35,651 nucleotides of DNA from Rhizobium sophorae (GTDB lineage Bacteria; Pseudomonadota; Alphaproteobacteria; Rhizobiales; Rhizobiaceae). The stretch is taken from assembly GCF_013087515.1 (NCBI RefSeq), contig NZ_JABFCN010000068.1, forward strand, positions 1-35,651, given 5' to 3'. The stretch's first letter is position 1; each line of letters starts with the position of its first letter. A program made the position numbers and the translations under genes. Positions 16,058-24,764 of the stretch are shown here, piece after piece. The notes under the pieces are model-generated. The model saw nothing but the letters and a program-made list of their open reading frames with translations, did no database searches and was not told the DNA's origin.

Positions 16058-16807
16058 TCAGGCGAGACCCGTCCCCTCGGCATAAGCCTCCAGCGCCTTC
16101 CGATTGAGAATGCGGATTTTGCCCTGTGTCCCGTCGACCACCTTGTTCTCGCGCAAACGCCGCAGGCACTGGTTGACCTTTTCACGCGACGCCGGAAGCG
16201 TCGCGGCCAGCTCATGCTGCGAGATGATCAGCTCGTCGCCGCTATTCTGCCCGTCCATTCTATACAGGGCAGAAAGACGCAGCAGCGTCCGGGCCAGTCT
16301 CTGCCTTAGACTCGATCCGGCATTGGAAATGATCCGCAGTTCGAGTTCGGAAACACGAGCCAGCGCCTTCGACAGGATCTTCACCTGAAATTGCGGATCG
16401 TTCGCACATAAGTCCCGCAGCAACCGACCGTCGAAGTAATGCAATTCGCAGTCCGACGAGGCCCGATATTCCAGGCTGAGAGACTGCTTGCGCAGCACCT
16501 CCAATTCGCCGATCAAGCCGCCTTTCGGAACGATTTCCACGATGAACTCTCGTCCATCGGCAAGCGGGGTGCTTGCGCTCACCATTCCGCGCTGTACGCG
16601 GGCGAACATGTCGAGGACGACGCCGGCGCCAGCAATAATCTCACCGCGGCGAAACTTTCGAACACTCGAGCGGTAAAACGGGAACTCGTGATCCAAACCC
16701 GCCCGGCCGTCGTAAACAATACCTGCAGACCCGCAAGTAACCGCTTCGCTTGTTCGCGCGGCGTTTCCTCTCGCTCTGTTGTCTCTGGTGCTGATCGCCC
16801 CGTCCAT
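16058..16807 (-). CDS. Crp/Fnr-type regulator, copy 2
   Basis: Paralogue of the regulator at 5261-5998 (249 residues). It is very similar from RRGEIIAGAG to the end, with an identical LPASREKVNQCLRRLRE recognition region, while the first 40 residues differ. Same architecture: cyclic-nucleotide-binding-like barrel, then winged helix-turn-helix, and no Fe-S cysteine cluster. ATG 16807 has GGAGTT at proper spacing, the same as copy 1; the upstream in-frame GTG 16813 is too close to that site. Unlike copy 1 it is monocistronic: no transferase follows, only the terminator at 15995-16013. It sits divergent to the degenerate sugar transferase, exactly as copy 1 sits to the intact one. It may compete for the same operators. 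Confidence 0.88.
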   Translation of the reverse strand: MDGAISTRDNRARGNAARTSEAVTCGSAGIVYDGRAGLDHEFPFYRSSVRKFRRGEIIAGAGVVLDMFARVQRGMVSASTPLADGREFIVEIVPKGGLIGELEVLRKQSLSLEYRASSDCELHYFDGRLLRDLCANDPQFQVKILSKALARVSELELRIISNAGSSLRQRLARTLLRLSALYRMDGQNSGDELIISQHELAATLPASREKVNQCLRRLRENKVVDGTQGKIRILNRKALEAYAEGTGLA

Positions 16808-17259
16808 ACGCACAACTCCACACAGACTAAATAACTTATTATCTGGAGCGACATTCGTAATAGGTTAAATTAGAAAGTCAAACAATAATATAATGAAAAC
16901 TTCGTGTTCAAACTATACATTATCATGAATAATCCTCATGTTTATATATCATAAAATTCATATTGAATTCTATCGCAGACAAGTCTTTGGGGCTGCATGA
17001 CAATTTTTATACAATTTATGACAATTGGCTACCTGAAGAATACATTTAACAAGCATAACAACAACACAGAATTTTAAAATAAAACTAAATAACATTTCTG
17101 ATATATAGTCACAATAAAAGGTAATATTTTTGTTATTCCAAGAATTTCTTTAGAGAGCAAAGAATTTATTCATGATTATGACCTCGGTCACAGACATCAA
17201 ACTTGCATTAAAACAAAGCTTTGGCTGTGATTTCTGGAATTCGTCTAACGGAGACGCAT
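16808..17259. other. AT-rich divergent control region, copy 2
   Basis: About 450 bp, even more AT-rich to the eye than copy 1, between the second regulator and second sugar transferase. It holds a matching AGTCAAA near 16876, a direct repeat ATGACAATT at 16997-17005 and 17018-17026 (21-bp period), the AAAGAATTTATT box and the Crp-type palindrome at 17177-17192. Beyond these boxes the two intergenic regions have largely diverged. No gene is supported inside it. Confidence 0.6.
17177..17192. promoter_or_regulatory. Candidate Crp-type operator, copy 2
   Basis: TATGACC-TC-GGTCACA is a near-perfect palindrome (6 of 7 arm positions) with the TGTGA-N6-TCACA layout of Crp-family sites. It lies 67 bp before the start of the second sugar transferase. 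It is conserved with 6385-6400 within a block where most other intergenic bases differ. Confidence 0.55.
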
Positions 17260-17916
17260 GTGGCGGGAAAAAATCAGGGCATCAACCCAACCGGACCTTG
17301 GCGGGATTTCGCCACGGCTCGACAGGAAAGGCGTCCATTCAATTCGTCACAACCGCGTCTGATCAGCAGAATTCTGAAGCGCGCATTGGACATCATCATT
17401 GCGGCAAGTTTCTTATTCTTTCTGTCGCCGCTCCTTCTGTCGGCAGCAGTCATCGTCACGCTAAGTGATTGGGGCCCTGTTTTCAATTCCCATCGCAGGA
17501 TCGGTTATAAGGGAAAAGAGTTTGGTTGCCTAAAGTTTCGGACGACAGGATCCGACGCAACGACCGACGCGCAGGTCACGGTCGTCGGCGATATTTTGAG
17601 GCGATCGAGCCTCGACAAGCTTCCGCAATTGATCAACGTTTTGCTGGGTCAAATGAGCCTCGTCGGGCCTCGCGCCATTACCAAAGAAGAGCTGCCGCGT
17701 TACGGTGAACATGCTGATGCCTACATGGCCTTCCGTCCCGGCCTGACTGGCCATTGGCAGACCAGCAGGCACAACGACGTCAGCTATCGGAATGGAATTT
17801 CCCTCGATGTCGAATATTTGTCCAAATGGACGCTCACGCTGGATTTCGTGATCATGGCAAAAACGCTGTCGGCGCTTCTTTTCCGGCACGCGTTGCTGCC
17901 CAAAGCGGATTCCTAA
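17260..17916 (+). CDS. Degenerate ExoY/PssA-like sugar transferase paralogue
   Basis: A 218-residue paralogue of the priming transferase at 6466-7167, same fold and mostly alignable, but damaged at key places. The catalytic dyad SSIDELPQ is SSLDKLPQ (Glu to Lys at 120, a GAG to AAG-type change). GPRP is GPRA (137-139). PVFYSH is PVFNSH. The segment between KFRT (92-95) and VGDILRR (109-115) is 24 residues shorter, removing the D-P-R-I-T block. The frame is nevertheless intact and ends like the active copy. GTG 17260 is used as start because GGAGAC sits 4 bases upstream, matching the layout of copy 1. It is probably catalytically dead; it may bind ExoX-like or polyprenyl partners, or be decaying. 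Confidence 0.85.
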   Translation: MAGKNQGINPTGPWRDFATARQERRPFNSSQPRLISRILKRALDIIIAASFLFFLSPLLLSAAVIVTLSDWGPVFNSHRRIGYKGKEFGCLKFRTTGSDATTDAQVTVVGDILRRSSLDKLPQLINVLLGQMSLVGPRAITKEELPRYGEHADAYMAFRPGLTGHWQTSRHNDVSYRNGISLDVEYLSKWTLTLDFVIMAKTLSALLFRHALLPKADS

Positions 17917-17917
17917 A

Positions 17918-18019
17918 GCATGTCGCGCAAAACTGTGGTGCGGTTTTGCGATAAAGACATGCGCAAAATCAGAGACTAAGGCGTGGCAAGCGAATCTAAA
18001 AGATCGCGACGCGCTTTAC
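17918..18019. repeat. Rhizobial two-hairpin palindromic intergenic repeat
   Basis: First hairpin about 17918-17962: GCATGTCGCGCAAAAC pairs, with a small bulge, with GTTTTGCGATAAAGACATGC. Second hairpin about 17979-18019: AGCGAATCTAAAAGATCGCG then ACGCGCTTTA. A half copy is at 164-210. It lies between the convergent degenerate transferase and ExoX-like copy 2 and may terminate both transcripts. Confidence 0.65.
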
Positions 18020-18065
18020 ACCCTGACATAGCGCAGCCGAGCATCCTGCCCCGTCGGTCATGTCA

Positions 18066-18362
18066 TTACCCATGAGGACGCTTACCCGTGACATGGGAGC
18101 GCTCAGTAATGGAGTTCTTTTTCCGGCGCTTTTGAATATGCCACAAAGAAAAGGCGAATAGACCCGCCAGATAGCATATCTCCATCAATACAAGCACTTC
18201 GATGCAAGAAACGACCGCCTCCGTCAAGGAGGAACCCTTCAGCAGGATCACGCCGCCCAAGGCCGTGACCACCAGAAATGCAAAGATTGCAAAGGCCGAG
18301 GCGCGAATGGTCGCTCCGGCGGCGATAGAGACAGCAACCACGACGAGCGTGCTCTTCAGCAT
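18066..18362 (-). CDS. ExoX-like small membrane protein, copy 2
   Basis: A 98-residue paralogue of the protein at 13173-13472, with the same three hydrophobic segments, the shared SIAAGATIRASAFAIFA-type first half, the LVLMEICYLAGLF motif and a strongly basic tail (HIQKRRKK). The start at ATG 18362 follows GAGGA at 9 bases. It converges on the degenerate sugar transferase, as copy 1 converges on the EPS operon that starts with the active one. By analogy with ExoX it may inhibit a sugar transferase in the membrane; whether its target is the degenerate copy, the active copy or both is open. The ExoX relationship is inferred from size, topology and context. Confidence 0.72.
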   Translation of the reverse strand: MLKSTLVVVAVSIAAGATIRASAFAIFAFLVVTALGGVILLKGSSLTEAVVSCIEVLVLMEICYLAGLFAFSLWHIQKRRKKNSITERSHVTGKRPHG

Positions 18363-18951
18363 TATTCTGATCCTCTCTTCACACCTCCTTCAAGCCACCG
18401 TCAGCCCTCGATGACATGACAAAACCCAAAGTCGAAACGAAGTCCGATCAAAGTATTTTACCTATCGTGGTTAAAATATTGCTAATACCGGCCCAGCAAG
18501 TCGACGGAACAATGCCGGAGAATATTCGACTATTCACCCAGCGGAGCCGTTCTACCGATTAAACCCAAGAAATCCTTGGATATTGCGGCCAAGAAGATTT
18601 AGGTGTCGGAGGCTTATACAGGAGCCGGTAATGCAGCTGCGGCGTTCTCTCGCCGAACTCAACGTTCATTTGTTGTTCCTGAAAAGATGATTTTGGCCAT
18701 AGGCTTACGATCGAGCGCATGTGCGCTGGCAACGATCGGGCTTACGCTCGTCCGACAAGCGTGACATCGACGGCATCAGGGTTGCTCAGCGGCCTTCGGA
18801 AAATTCGGCCCCGCGATGGACCCGGATATCTATCTGAGATCGGTCAGCCGACAACGAAACAAGGCCCGCCGCTATGGCGAGCCCTGCTGATGTCCTTGCC
18901 GGTTGAGCACCTACGATGGAATTGCCAGCCCCGAGGCCGATATCGACGAAA
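18363..18951. other. Gene-poor stretch of about 590 bp
   Basis: No convincing gene. Two very short frames begin after purine-rich stretches: 18 codons from about 18631 and a 25-codon frame from about 18689 (MILAIGLRSSACALATIGL), which resembles a signal peptide but stops at once. They could be remnants of a lost gene beyond the second ExoX-like gene. I recognise no transposase or RNA gene here. Confidence 0.35.
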
Positions 18952-20061
18952 CTATTTCGAGACGGCGCCGGCCAGTTGCCGTTTTGCGCCGCGTTGGAGA
19001 CTGAGGTTTTCCAGCCAGGTGACTTGTTTCCTCAATTTCAACGCCGGCTTTTCGATGAATCTCCACGAGAAGGCGGCAAAGCAAGCGGCAACAATGCTGC
19101 AGACAATGCCGTTCAACCACCAGTTATGCGCCCAGGGGCCGAGCGCTACGAACGCCTGTTGAATCGGATAGCCATAGAGGAAGACGCCGTAGGAGTAGTC
19201 GGCCCCACGCAGGACGCCGAGCTTGCGGGGCGAGGTGAGACCAAGGAAGACCGTGACATATCCCATGGCCGGAATGGCAATGAAGTCCCCAAAGGAGGTG
19301 AACCAGTATGCCCACAATATCACGGCCACAGAGGCGAGGAAAATTCGGATATCCCAAAGAACCTTGTCCTTGTAGAGATAGAAGGTCACCCCCACGAGAA
19401 AAGCACAAATGAGCAGATTGCCCGACGCGGTCGTCGGCATACTTGCCCAGGCGCTGTCATGTTTCCAATATCTTGCGATACCGAAGGCTATGATCAACGC
19501 CGGCGTGGCGATAAGGGCAATCACCCGCCGCCTGACCACGCCGAGCAGGAAGAGAACGGCGATCACGGCATAGCACTCAAGCTCGAAGGGCACCGTCCAG
19601 AGCTGCCCGTTCACCATTGCGGCGTCAGGATTATCCAGGAATACCCCGGGGAGATTGAAGTGAATGTGCCCTGTGACATTCATCAGATAGGTAAAGAACT
19701 GAGGATCGGTGAAATAGTCACGCAGGTCATACTCAGTGTAGATTGCTCCGAGTATAAAGGCAGCCAACAATACCTCTACCGCGAGAGCGGGGTAGATTCG
19801 GATAAATCGATTACCGAGGAAGGAGATCAATGTCTTCGATCGTTCTAGACTGCCAGCCACCAGGAACCCGCTCAGGACAAAGAACATGGGCAGCACTGAT
19901 TTGATAAAAGGACGGAATGGCGATTCCCAGAGAAACAGATCGTCGCCATAGGTGACGCGGGCCGTGTGTATCCAAAGTACTGAAAAGGCTAACAGTAATC
20001 GCATATAGTCGAATCCTGTCGGTCGCCCGTTCGCTAGATTAAGCTTTTCGCCGAGAACCAT
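18952..20061 (-). CDS. Acyltransferase family 3 membrane protein
   Basis: Membrane O-acyltransferase of the acyltransferase-3 family (NodX/ExoZ/OafA group), 369 residues with about 10 hydrophobic segments. Family marks are the first segment GFDYMRLLLAFSVLWIHTAR (about 17-36) with the conserved His32, PMFFVLSGFLVAGS, RFIRIYPAL and a C-terminal FSWRFIEKPALKLRK. It would transfer an acetyl or similar group to a polysaccharide or lipid, and given the nearby EPS genes an EPS-decorating role is plausible. ATG 20061 is chosen because AAAGGGG lies 5 bases upstream and the family fold begins right after; the frame runs open to 20172. It is divergent from the PQQ dehydrogenase gene. Confidence 0.87.
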   Translation of the reverse strand: MVLGEKLNLANGRPTGFDYMRLLLAFSVLWIHTARVTYGDDLFLWESPFRPFIKSVLPMFFVLSGFLVAGSLERSKTLISFLGNRFIRIYPALAVEVLLAAFILGAIYTEYDLRDYFTDPQFFTYLMNVTGHIHFNLPGVFLDNPDAAMVNGQLWTVPFELECYAVIAVLFLLGVVRRRVIALIATPALIIAFGIARYWKHDSAWASMPTTASGNLLICAFLVGVTFYLYKDKVLWDIRIFLASVAVILWAYWFTSFGDFIAIPAMGYVTVFLGLTSPRKLGVLRGADYSYGVFLYGYPIQQAFVALGPWAHNWWLNGIVCSIVAACFAAFSWRFIEKPALKLRKQVTWLENLSLQRGAKRQLAGAVSK

Positions 20062-20232
20062 CTGTGCCCCTTTCAGAAGTATTGACTCGATTTGTAATGG
20101 CAAGCCGTTGCCGCAGAGCGGCGGCGGTATCATTGCCGGGTCGGGGCCGTGTGTCAGTGACCACAGGTACATCAGGTAAAAATTGAACGAGAGAGCAGCC
20201 CTCTCCCGAAGACGCGTCTCTGACCATCAACC

Positions 20233-20260
20233 CATGGCCCTGTGCCTCCCGAGGGCCATG
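20233..20260. promoter_or_regulatory. Perfect 9-bp inverted repeat upstream of the PQQ dehydrogenase
   Basis: CATGGCCCT and AGGGCCATG are separated by 10 bases, in the divergent promoter region and 54 bp before the dehydrogenase start. It could be an operator or a leader hairpin. There is no T run to support a terminator on the plus strand. Confidence 0.4.
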
Positions 20261-20314
20261 CGACGGTCGGAGTTGGAATCCAGGTGATCGGGCGGCAGAT
20301 TGGATGAGGAGACT

Positions 20315-22633
20315 ATGAAATTTCTGGCCACCCTGTTCTGTATTGTTCTCGCCCTTATCGGATTGGGGCTGATCGGAGGCGGCGCCTGGCTGCTCAGCCT
20401 CGGCGGCTCGCCCTATTATGCGATCGTCGGGCTTGCCTATCTGGTTGCGGCACTTCTGCTGTGGCGCCGGAAAACGTTAGGCGGGCTCATCGTCCTGCTT
20501 GTCGCCGTTTTCACCCTTCCCTGGGCGCTATGGGAGTCGGGTTTCAATTTCTGGGCGCTTTTTGCCCGCTTGATGTCCCCCACCGCGCTGGCGGGCTTTG
20601 CCCTTCTCTTTGCACCATCGCTTTCCCCGGCCGCCAACCGGAAGCTCTTTTATGGCGGCGCCTTGGTGACCGCTCTCATCTTTGTCGCGGGCTTCGGTCT
20701 CAGCTTCGTGCCACATGGGATCATCCACCCCTCCGCCGACATCACCGCCTATAAAGCCGCCAAGGGCGACAACTCTCCCTCCGACTGGACATCCTATGGC
20801 CGCACCACGGCAGGAGATCGTTATTCCCCATTCGATCAGATCAACCGCGGCAATGTTTCCAAGCTCGATCTCGCCTGGACATATCGCACCGGAAGGGGCG
20901 ATGGCGCCGATCAGAACACGCCTCTGCAGATCGGCGATACGGTCTACACCTGCACGCCGACAGATGTGATCGCAGCGCTCGATGCAGATACCGGCAAACC
21001 CCGCTGGACTTTCGATCCCAAGGCGACAGCACCTTATTGGCAACGTTGCCGCGGCCTCGGTTACTACAAGGTGCCGACGGAAGCCCAGTCCGCCGACGGT
21101 CTCTGCAATGAGCGCCTGGTGCAGACGACGATCGATGCCCGTCTCCTGGAGATCGACAGCAAGACCGGCGCGCCCTGCGGGGACTTCGGAGACAATGGCA
21201 CCGTGCAGCTTTCCCAGGGCATGGGCGAAGTGAAGACGGGCTATTATTTCCAGACATCAGCGCCGTTGATTGCCCGCAACCTGATCGTCGTCGGAGGCTG
21301 GGTCACGGACAATCAGGAGGTCGGCGAACCCTCTGGCGTCATCCGCGCGTTCAACGTCATCACCGGCGAGCTCGAATGGGCATGGGATCTCGGCAATCCT
21401 GAGATCACTAAACTCCCGCCGGAGGGCCAGACTTATACGCGGGCGACGCCCAACATGTGGACGACTGCCGCATTTGACGACAAACTTGGCCTGATCTATG
21501 CACCGCTCGGCAATACCACGCCGGATTATTACGGCGTCAATCGCCCTTCCTTCGCCGATCAATACAATGCGACATTGGTGGCACTCGATGTGACGACGGG
21601 TCGGGAGAAGTGGAAATTCCAGACCGTGCATCACGATATCTGGGACTATGATCTGCCGGCCCAACCGGTCCTGATCGACCTGCCCGACGGCAATGGCGCC
21701 ACTGTGCCTGCTCTGCTGCAGACCACCAAACGCGGGCAGCTTTTTCTCCTCGACCGCCGGACCGGCACACCGCTTGCCGAAGTTCAGGAGAAGCCGGTGC
21801 CGCAGCAAGGCGGCGTGCCGGAAGAGAAACTCTCCCCGACGCAGCCCTACTCCGTCGGCATGCCGACAATCGGTGCGGAGCGCGTGACGGAGCAGACGGC
21901 CTGGGGCCTGACGATGTTCGATCAGCTGGCATGCCGCATCGCCTTCCGGAAGATGCGCTATGACGGCGATTTCACCCCGATTGGCCTGCAATATGCGATC
22001 CAGCAGCCGGGAAATCTGGGTGGTCTCAACTGGGGAAGCGTATCGGTCGACCTGCCGAACAACCGGGTTTTCATGAACGATATTCGCGTGCCCAGTCTCT
22101 TCACACTCGTTCCGCGCGCCGAATACGTCGACTTTGCTCTGACCACAACAGCGCACGGCCCCTCCGCCCCCCAGCGCGGTACGCCTTACGCCATGGCCAC
22201 CGAGATGTGGACATCGAGGCTCCGCGTTCCCTGCACGCAGCCGCCCTTCGGCACCGTCACCGCAGTGGATCTGAAGACGCGCAAGATCGCATGGCAGGTT
22301 CCGGCCGGGACCGCCGAAGAACTCGGACCGTTCAAAATCAAAACCAAGCTGCCCATGCCGATGGGTCTGCCTAGCTATGCGGGCACGTCCGCGACCGCCG
22401 GTGGCGTCGTCTTCTTCGCCGGCTTCCAGGACTATTATATCCGTGCCTATGACGCCGAGAATGGTGCCGAGCTCTGGAGATACCCCCTGCCGGTCGGCTC
22501 GAGCGCAACGCCCATGACCTACGTCTCACCGAAAACAGCCAAGCAATATGTCCTGATATCGGTAGGCGGCGCACCCTATTCGAAAGACGTTGGCGACTAC
22601 GTCCTTGCCTTCTCTCTGAAAGACGGAGCTTAG
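20315..22633 (+). CDS. Membrane-bound PQQ-dependent dehydrogenase (glucose dehydrogenase family, atypical active site)
   Basis: Quinoprotein of 772 residues with the layout of membrane glucose/quinate dehydrogenases: five N-terminal helices (about 1-135), then a periplasmic eight-bladed PQQ propeller. It would oxidise a sugar or polyol in the periplasm and feed electrons to ubiquinone. The HHDIWDYDLPAQP signature (D441), the PQQ-contacting Lys472 (TTKRGQ) and Asp706 (QDYYIRAYD) are kept. Compared with the E. coli Gcd sequence as I remember it, the His of CTAHQ (His262) is Thr216 here (CTPTD), and the GGHGS segment with His775 reads GGAPYS. The substrate may therefore not be glucose. ATG 20315 has GAGGAG just upstream. 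No pqq genes are in the window. Confidence 0.87.
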   Translation: MKFLATLFCIVLALIGLGLIGGGAWLLSLGGSPYYAIVGLAYLVAALLLWRRKTLGGLIVLLVAVFTLPWALWESGFNFWALFARLMSPTALAGFALLFAPSLSPAANRKLFYGGALVTALIFVAGFGLSFVPHGIIHPSADITAYKAAKGDNSPSDWTSYGRTTAGDRYSPFDQINRGNVSKLDLAWTYRTGRGDGADQNTPLQIGDTVYTCTPTDVIAALDADTGKPRWTFDPKATAPYWQRCRGLGYYKVPTEAQSADGLCNERLVQTTIDARLLEIDSKTGAPCGDFGDNGTVQLSQGMGEVKTGYYFQTSAPLIARNLIVVGGWVTDNQEVGEPSGVIRAFNVITGELEWAWDLGNPEITKLPPEGQTYTRATPNMWTTAAFDDKLGLIYAPLGNTTPDYYGVNRPSFADQYNATLVALDVTTGREKWKFQTVHHDIWDYDLPAQPVLIDLPDGNGATVPALLQTTKRGQLFLLDRRTGTPLAEVQEKPVPQQGGVPEEKLSPTQPYSVGMPTIGAERVTEQTAWGLTMFDQLACRIAFRKMRYDGDFTPIGLQYAIQQPGNLGGLNWGSVSVDLPNNRVFMNDIRVPSLFTLVPRAEYVDFALTTTAHGPSAPQRGTPYAMATEMWTSRLRVPCTQPPFGTVTAVDLKTRKIAWQVPAGTAEELGPFKIKTKLPMPMGLPSYAGTSATAGGVVFFAGFQDYYIRAYDAENGAELWRYPLPVGSSATPMTYVSPKTAKQYVLISVGGAPYSKDVGDYVLAFSLKDGA

Positions 22634-22780
22634 CCGCGGATATCGCATAGGCTTCACCGACCACATTCAAGTCCAAGCAACCCGCCACCGGACCGCTTCT
22701 GAGTAAAGGCAATCGGATTTGGCGGCGTTGCCGGTCACACTGTGTTATTTTGATCCGACGAGGAATTGGGACTTACGAGC

Positions 22781-24568
22781 GTGACGCGAAAACTGGCGGC
22801 GATCCTGGTCGCAGATGTGGTCGGCTACAGCCGCCTCGCCGGTGCGGACGAGGATCGCATCCTGGCGCGGCTGAGAACGCTGCGCAGCGACCTGGTCGAT
22901 CCGACCATTGCCGTGCACAATGGCCGGGTCGTCAAGCGTACCGGTGACGGAAGCCTCATCGAGTTTCGCAGCGTCGTGGACGCCGTGCGCTGTGCGATCG
23001 AAGTGCAGACCGCCATGGTCGAGCGCAATATCGGCGTGTCGCCTGAACATCGCATCGAGTTCCGGGTCGGGATCCATCTGGGAGATGTGGTCGAGGAGAA
23101 CGACGGCGACTTGATGGGCGACGGCGTCAATATCGCCGCTCGGTTGGAGGGAGTTGCCAAGCCCGGCGCCATTTGTCTTTCCGAAGATGCCTACCGCCAG
23201 GTGAAAGCGCGGCTGGATCTTGCTGTCACCGATCTCGGCAAAATTGAGCTCAAGAATATCGCTGAACCGATGCAGGTCTATTCGCTTCAGATCGGAACTC
23301 CGCAGCCGAGCCCGGCACGACAGGTGCAGCCCGCAGTCAAAATGCCGTCAGTTCCGGCCGTTTCCGACAAGCCGTCCATCGCCGTACTGGCGTTCAACAA
23401 CATGAGCGGCGATGCCGAACAAGAGTATTTCTCCGACGGTATCAGCGAGGACATCATCACCGATCTCTCGAAACTGTCCGAATTGCACGTGATCGCCCGC
23501 AACTCATCCTTCGTCTACAAGAATGTAACAGCCTCCGTGCCTGAGATGGCCAAGGCGCTCGGCGTCCGCTATGTCCTTGAAGGCAGCGTGCGCAAGGCCG
23601 GCAACCGCGTGCGTGTCACCGCCCAATTGATCGACGCGAGCAATGGCGGACATATCTGGGCCAGCCGGTTTGATCGGGACCTCACCGACATTTTCGCGGT
23701 TCAGGATGAGCTCACGCAGGAGATCGTGGCCGCGCTCAGGCTGAACCTCACGCATGGCGACCAGGATCGATTAGCCCAAGGGCGCGCACTCAATGTCGAC
23801 GCTTATGAGTTGTTATTGCGTGGCCGCGAGCAGGCGTCGGCCCATACCCGAACCGGAAATATGGCCGCCCGCAGCCTAGCGGCCGACGCCCTCGCCATTG
23901 ATCCGCAATATGCGGCCGCCCAGGCACTCATTTCCTTCACCCATGTGCTCGACTACGTCAACGCCTGGAGCACCGATCCGGAAGGCTCGCTGCGAATCGG
24001 CATGGATCTCGCGCAGCAGGCCGTGGAAATGGCCGAGGAACAGCCCAACGGCCGCTTCGCACTGGGCATGGCTTGCATGTGGAACCGGGAACTTGACCGC
24101 GCGCGGGCAGAAGTGCAGCAGGGCCTCGCACTTTCCCCCAACTCCGCAGATCTCCTGATACTGCTGGCCCATATCCAGATATTTTCCGGCGATCCCGCCG
24201 GCGCCCTGGAAACACTCGATGCATCGATGCGGCTCGACCCGCACCATCCTGAAATTCTCTTCCAATTTCGCGCCGATGCCCACTTTTCTCTCGGCGAGTA
24301 CGAACAAGCGATTGTCGCGATCGAGCAGCGGCTCCAACAAAACTCCCAGTCTGAGACCGCCTACGCCCTGCTTGCCTCATGTTATGGGCACCTCGGCCGG
24401 CCGGAGGAGAGCCGGCAGGCCTGGGAGAAGGCACTCCGGATCAATCCTGATTTTTCTGTCGAGCGCCGCCGGCGGATTCTTCCATTCCGAAACCCCGAGG
24501 ACTTTAACCGCCGTGTGGAAGGGCTACGTAAGGCAGGACTTACAACGGCGGATCTTGGTCCTTGCTGA
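22781..24568 (+). CDS. Class III adenylate cyclase with TolB-like and TPR regions, 1
   Basis: Soluble 595-residue protein. Residues 1-175 form a class III nucleotide cyclase domain: metal Asp12 in ADVVGYSRL, KRTGDGSLIEF, and GDGVNIAARLE with the transition-state Asn and Arg. All catalytic positions look intact, so cAMP production is likely. A TolB-like segment follows (about 200-330, PSIAVLAFNNMSGDAEQEYFSDGI), then TPR-like helical repeats to the end. No membrane helix is seen. The start is uncertain: I use GTG 22781, which gives the family-typical opening MTRKLAAIL; TTG 22766 sits too close to the GAGGA. It is the first of two tandem paralogues, separated by about 200 bp. Confidence 0.88.
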   Translation: MTRKLAAILVADVVGYSRLAGADEDRILARLRTLRSDLVDPTIAVHNGRVVKRTGDGSLIEFRSVVDAVRCAIEVQTAMVERNIGVSPEHRIEFRVGIHLGDVVEENDGDLMGDGVNIAARLEGVAKPGAICLSEDAYRQVKARLDLAVTDLGKIELKNIAEPMQVYSLQIGTPQPSPARQVQPAVKMPSVPAVSDKPSIAVLAFNNMSGDAEQEYFSDGISEDIITDLSKLSELHVIARNSSFVYKNVTASVPEMAKALGVRYVLEGSVRKAGNRVRVTAQLIDASNGGHIWASRFDRDLTDIFAVQDELTQEIVAALRLNLTHGDQDRLAQGRALNVDAYELLLRGREQASAHTRTGNMAARSLAADALAIDPQYAAAQALISFTHVLDYVNAWSTDPEGSLRIGMDLAQQAVEMAEEQPNGRFALGMACMWNRELDRARAEVQQGLALSPNSADLLILLAHIQIFSGDPAGALETLDASMRLDPHHPEILFQFRADAHFSLGEYEQAIVAIEQRLQQNSQSETAYALLASCYGHLGRPEESRQAWEKALRINPDFSVERRRRILPFRNPEDFNRRVEGLRKAGLTTADLGPC

Positions 24569-24764
24569 GGGAACCTGCCGTCGAGCCCATACGGCAAACA
24601 GCTCATTTTATGGGCGGATGCGCGAGAAGCCTCTCAGATCACGCCTTCTCCGCGGGGGAATGTGGCCGGCGAACATGATGCCACCTTGGGCAACTGTAAT
24701 GGCAACGGCACGGCACCTGCTGTAAGATATCGGTTAGCGGATCGGACACCGGGAAAGAGCTGGA

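Noticed and set aside
17172..17468. A 98-residue frame overlapping the second sugar transferase
   Set aside because: It starts in the operator, runs in another frame through the transferase and shows no domain; the transferase frame carries all the family motifs.
18719..19162. A 147-residue frame on the plus strand
   Set aside because: It runs antisense into the acyltransferase gene, has no ribosome site and no recognisable domain.
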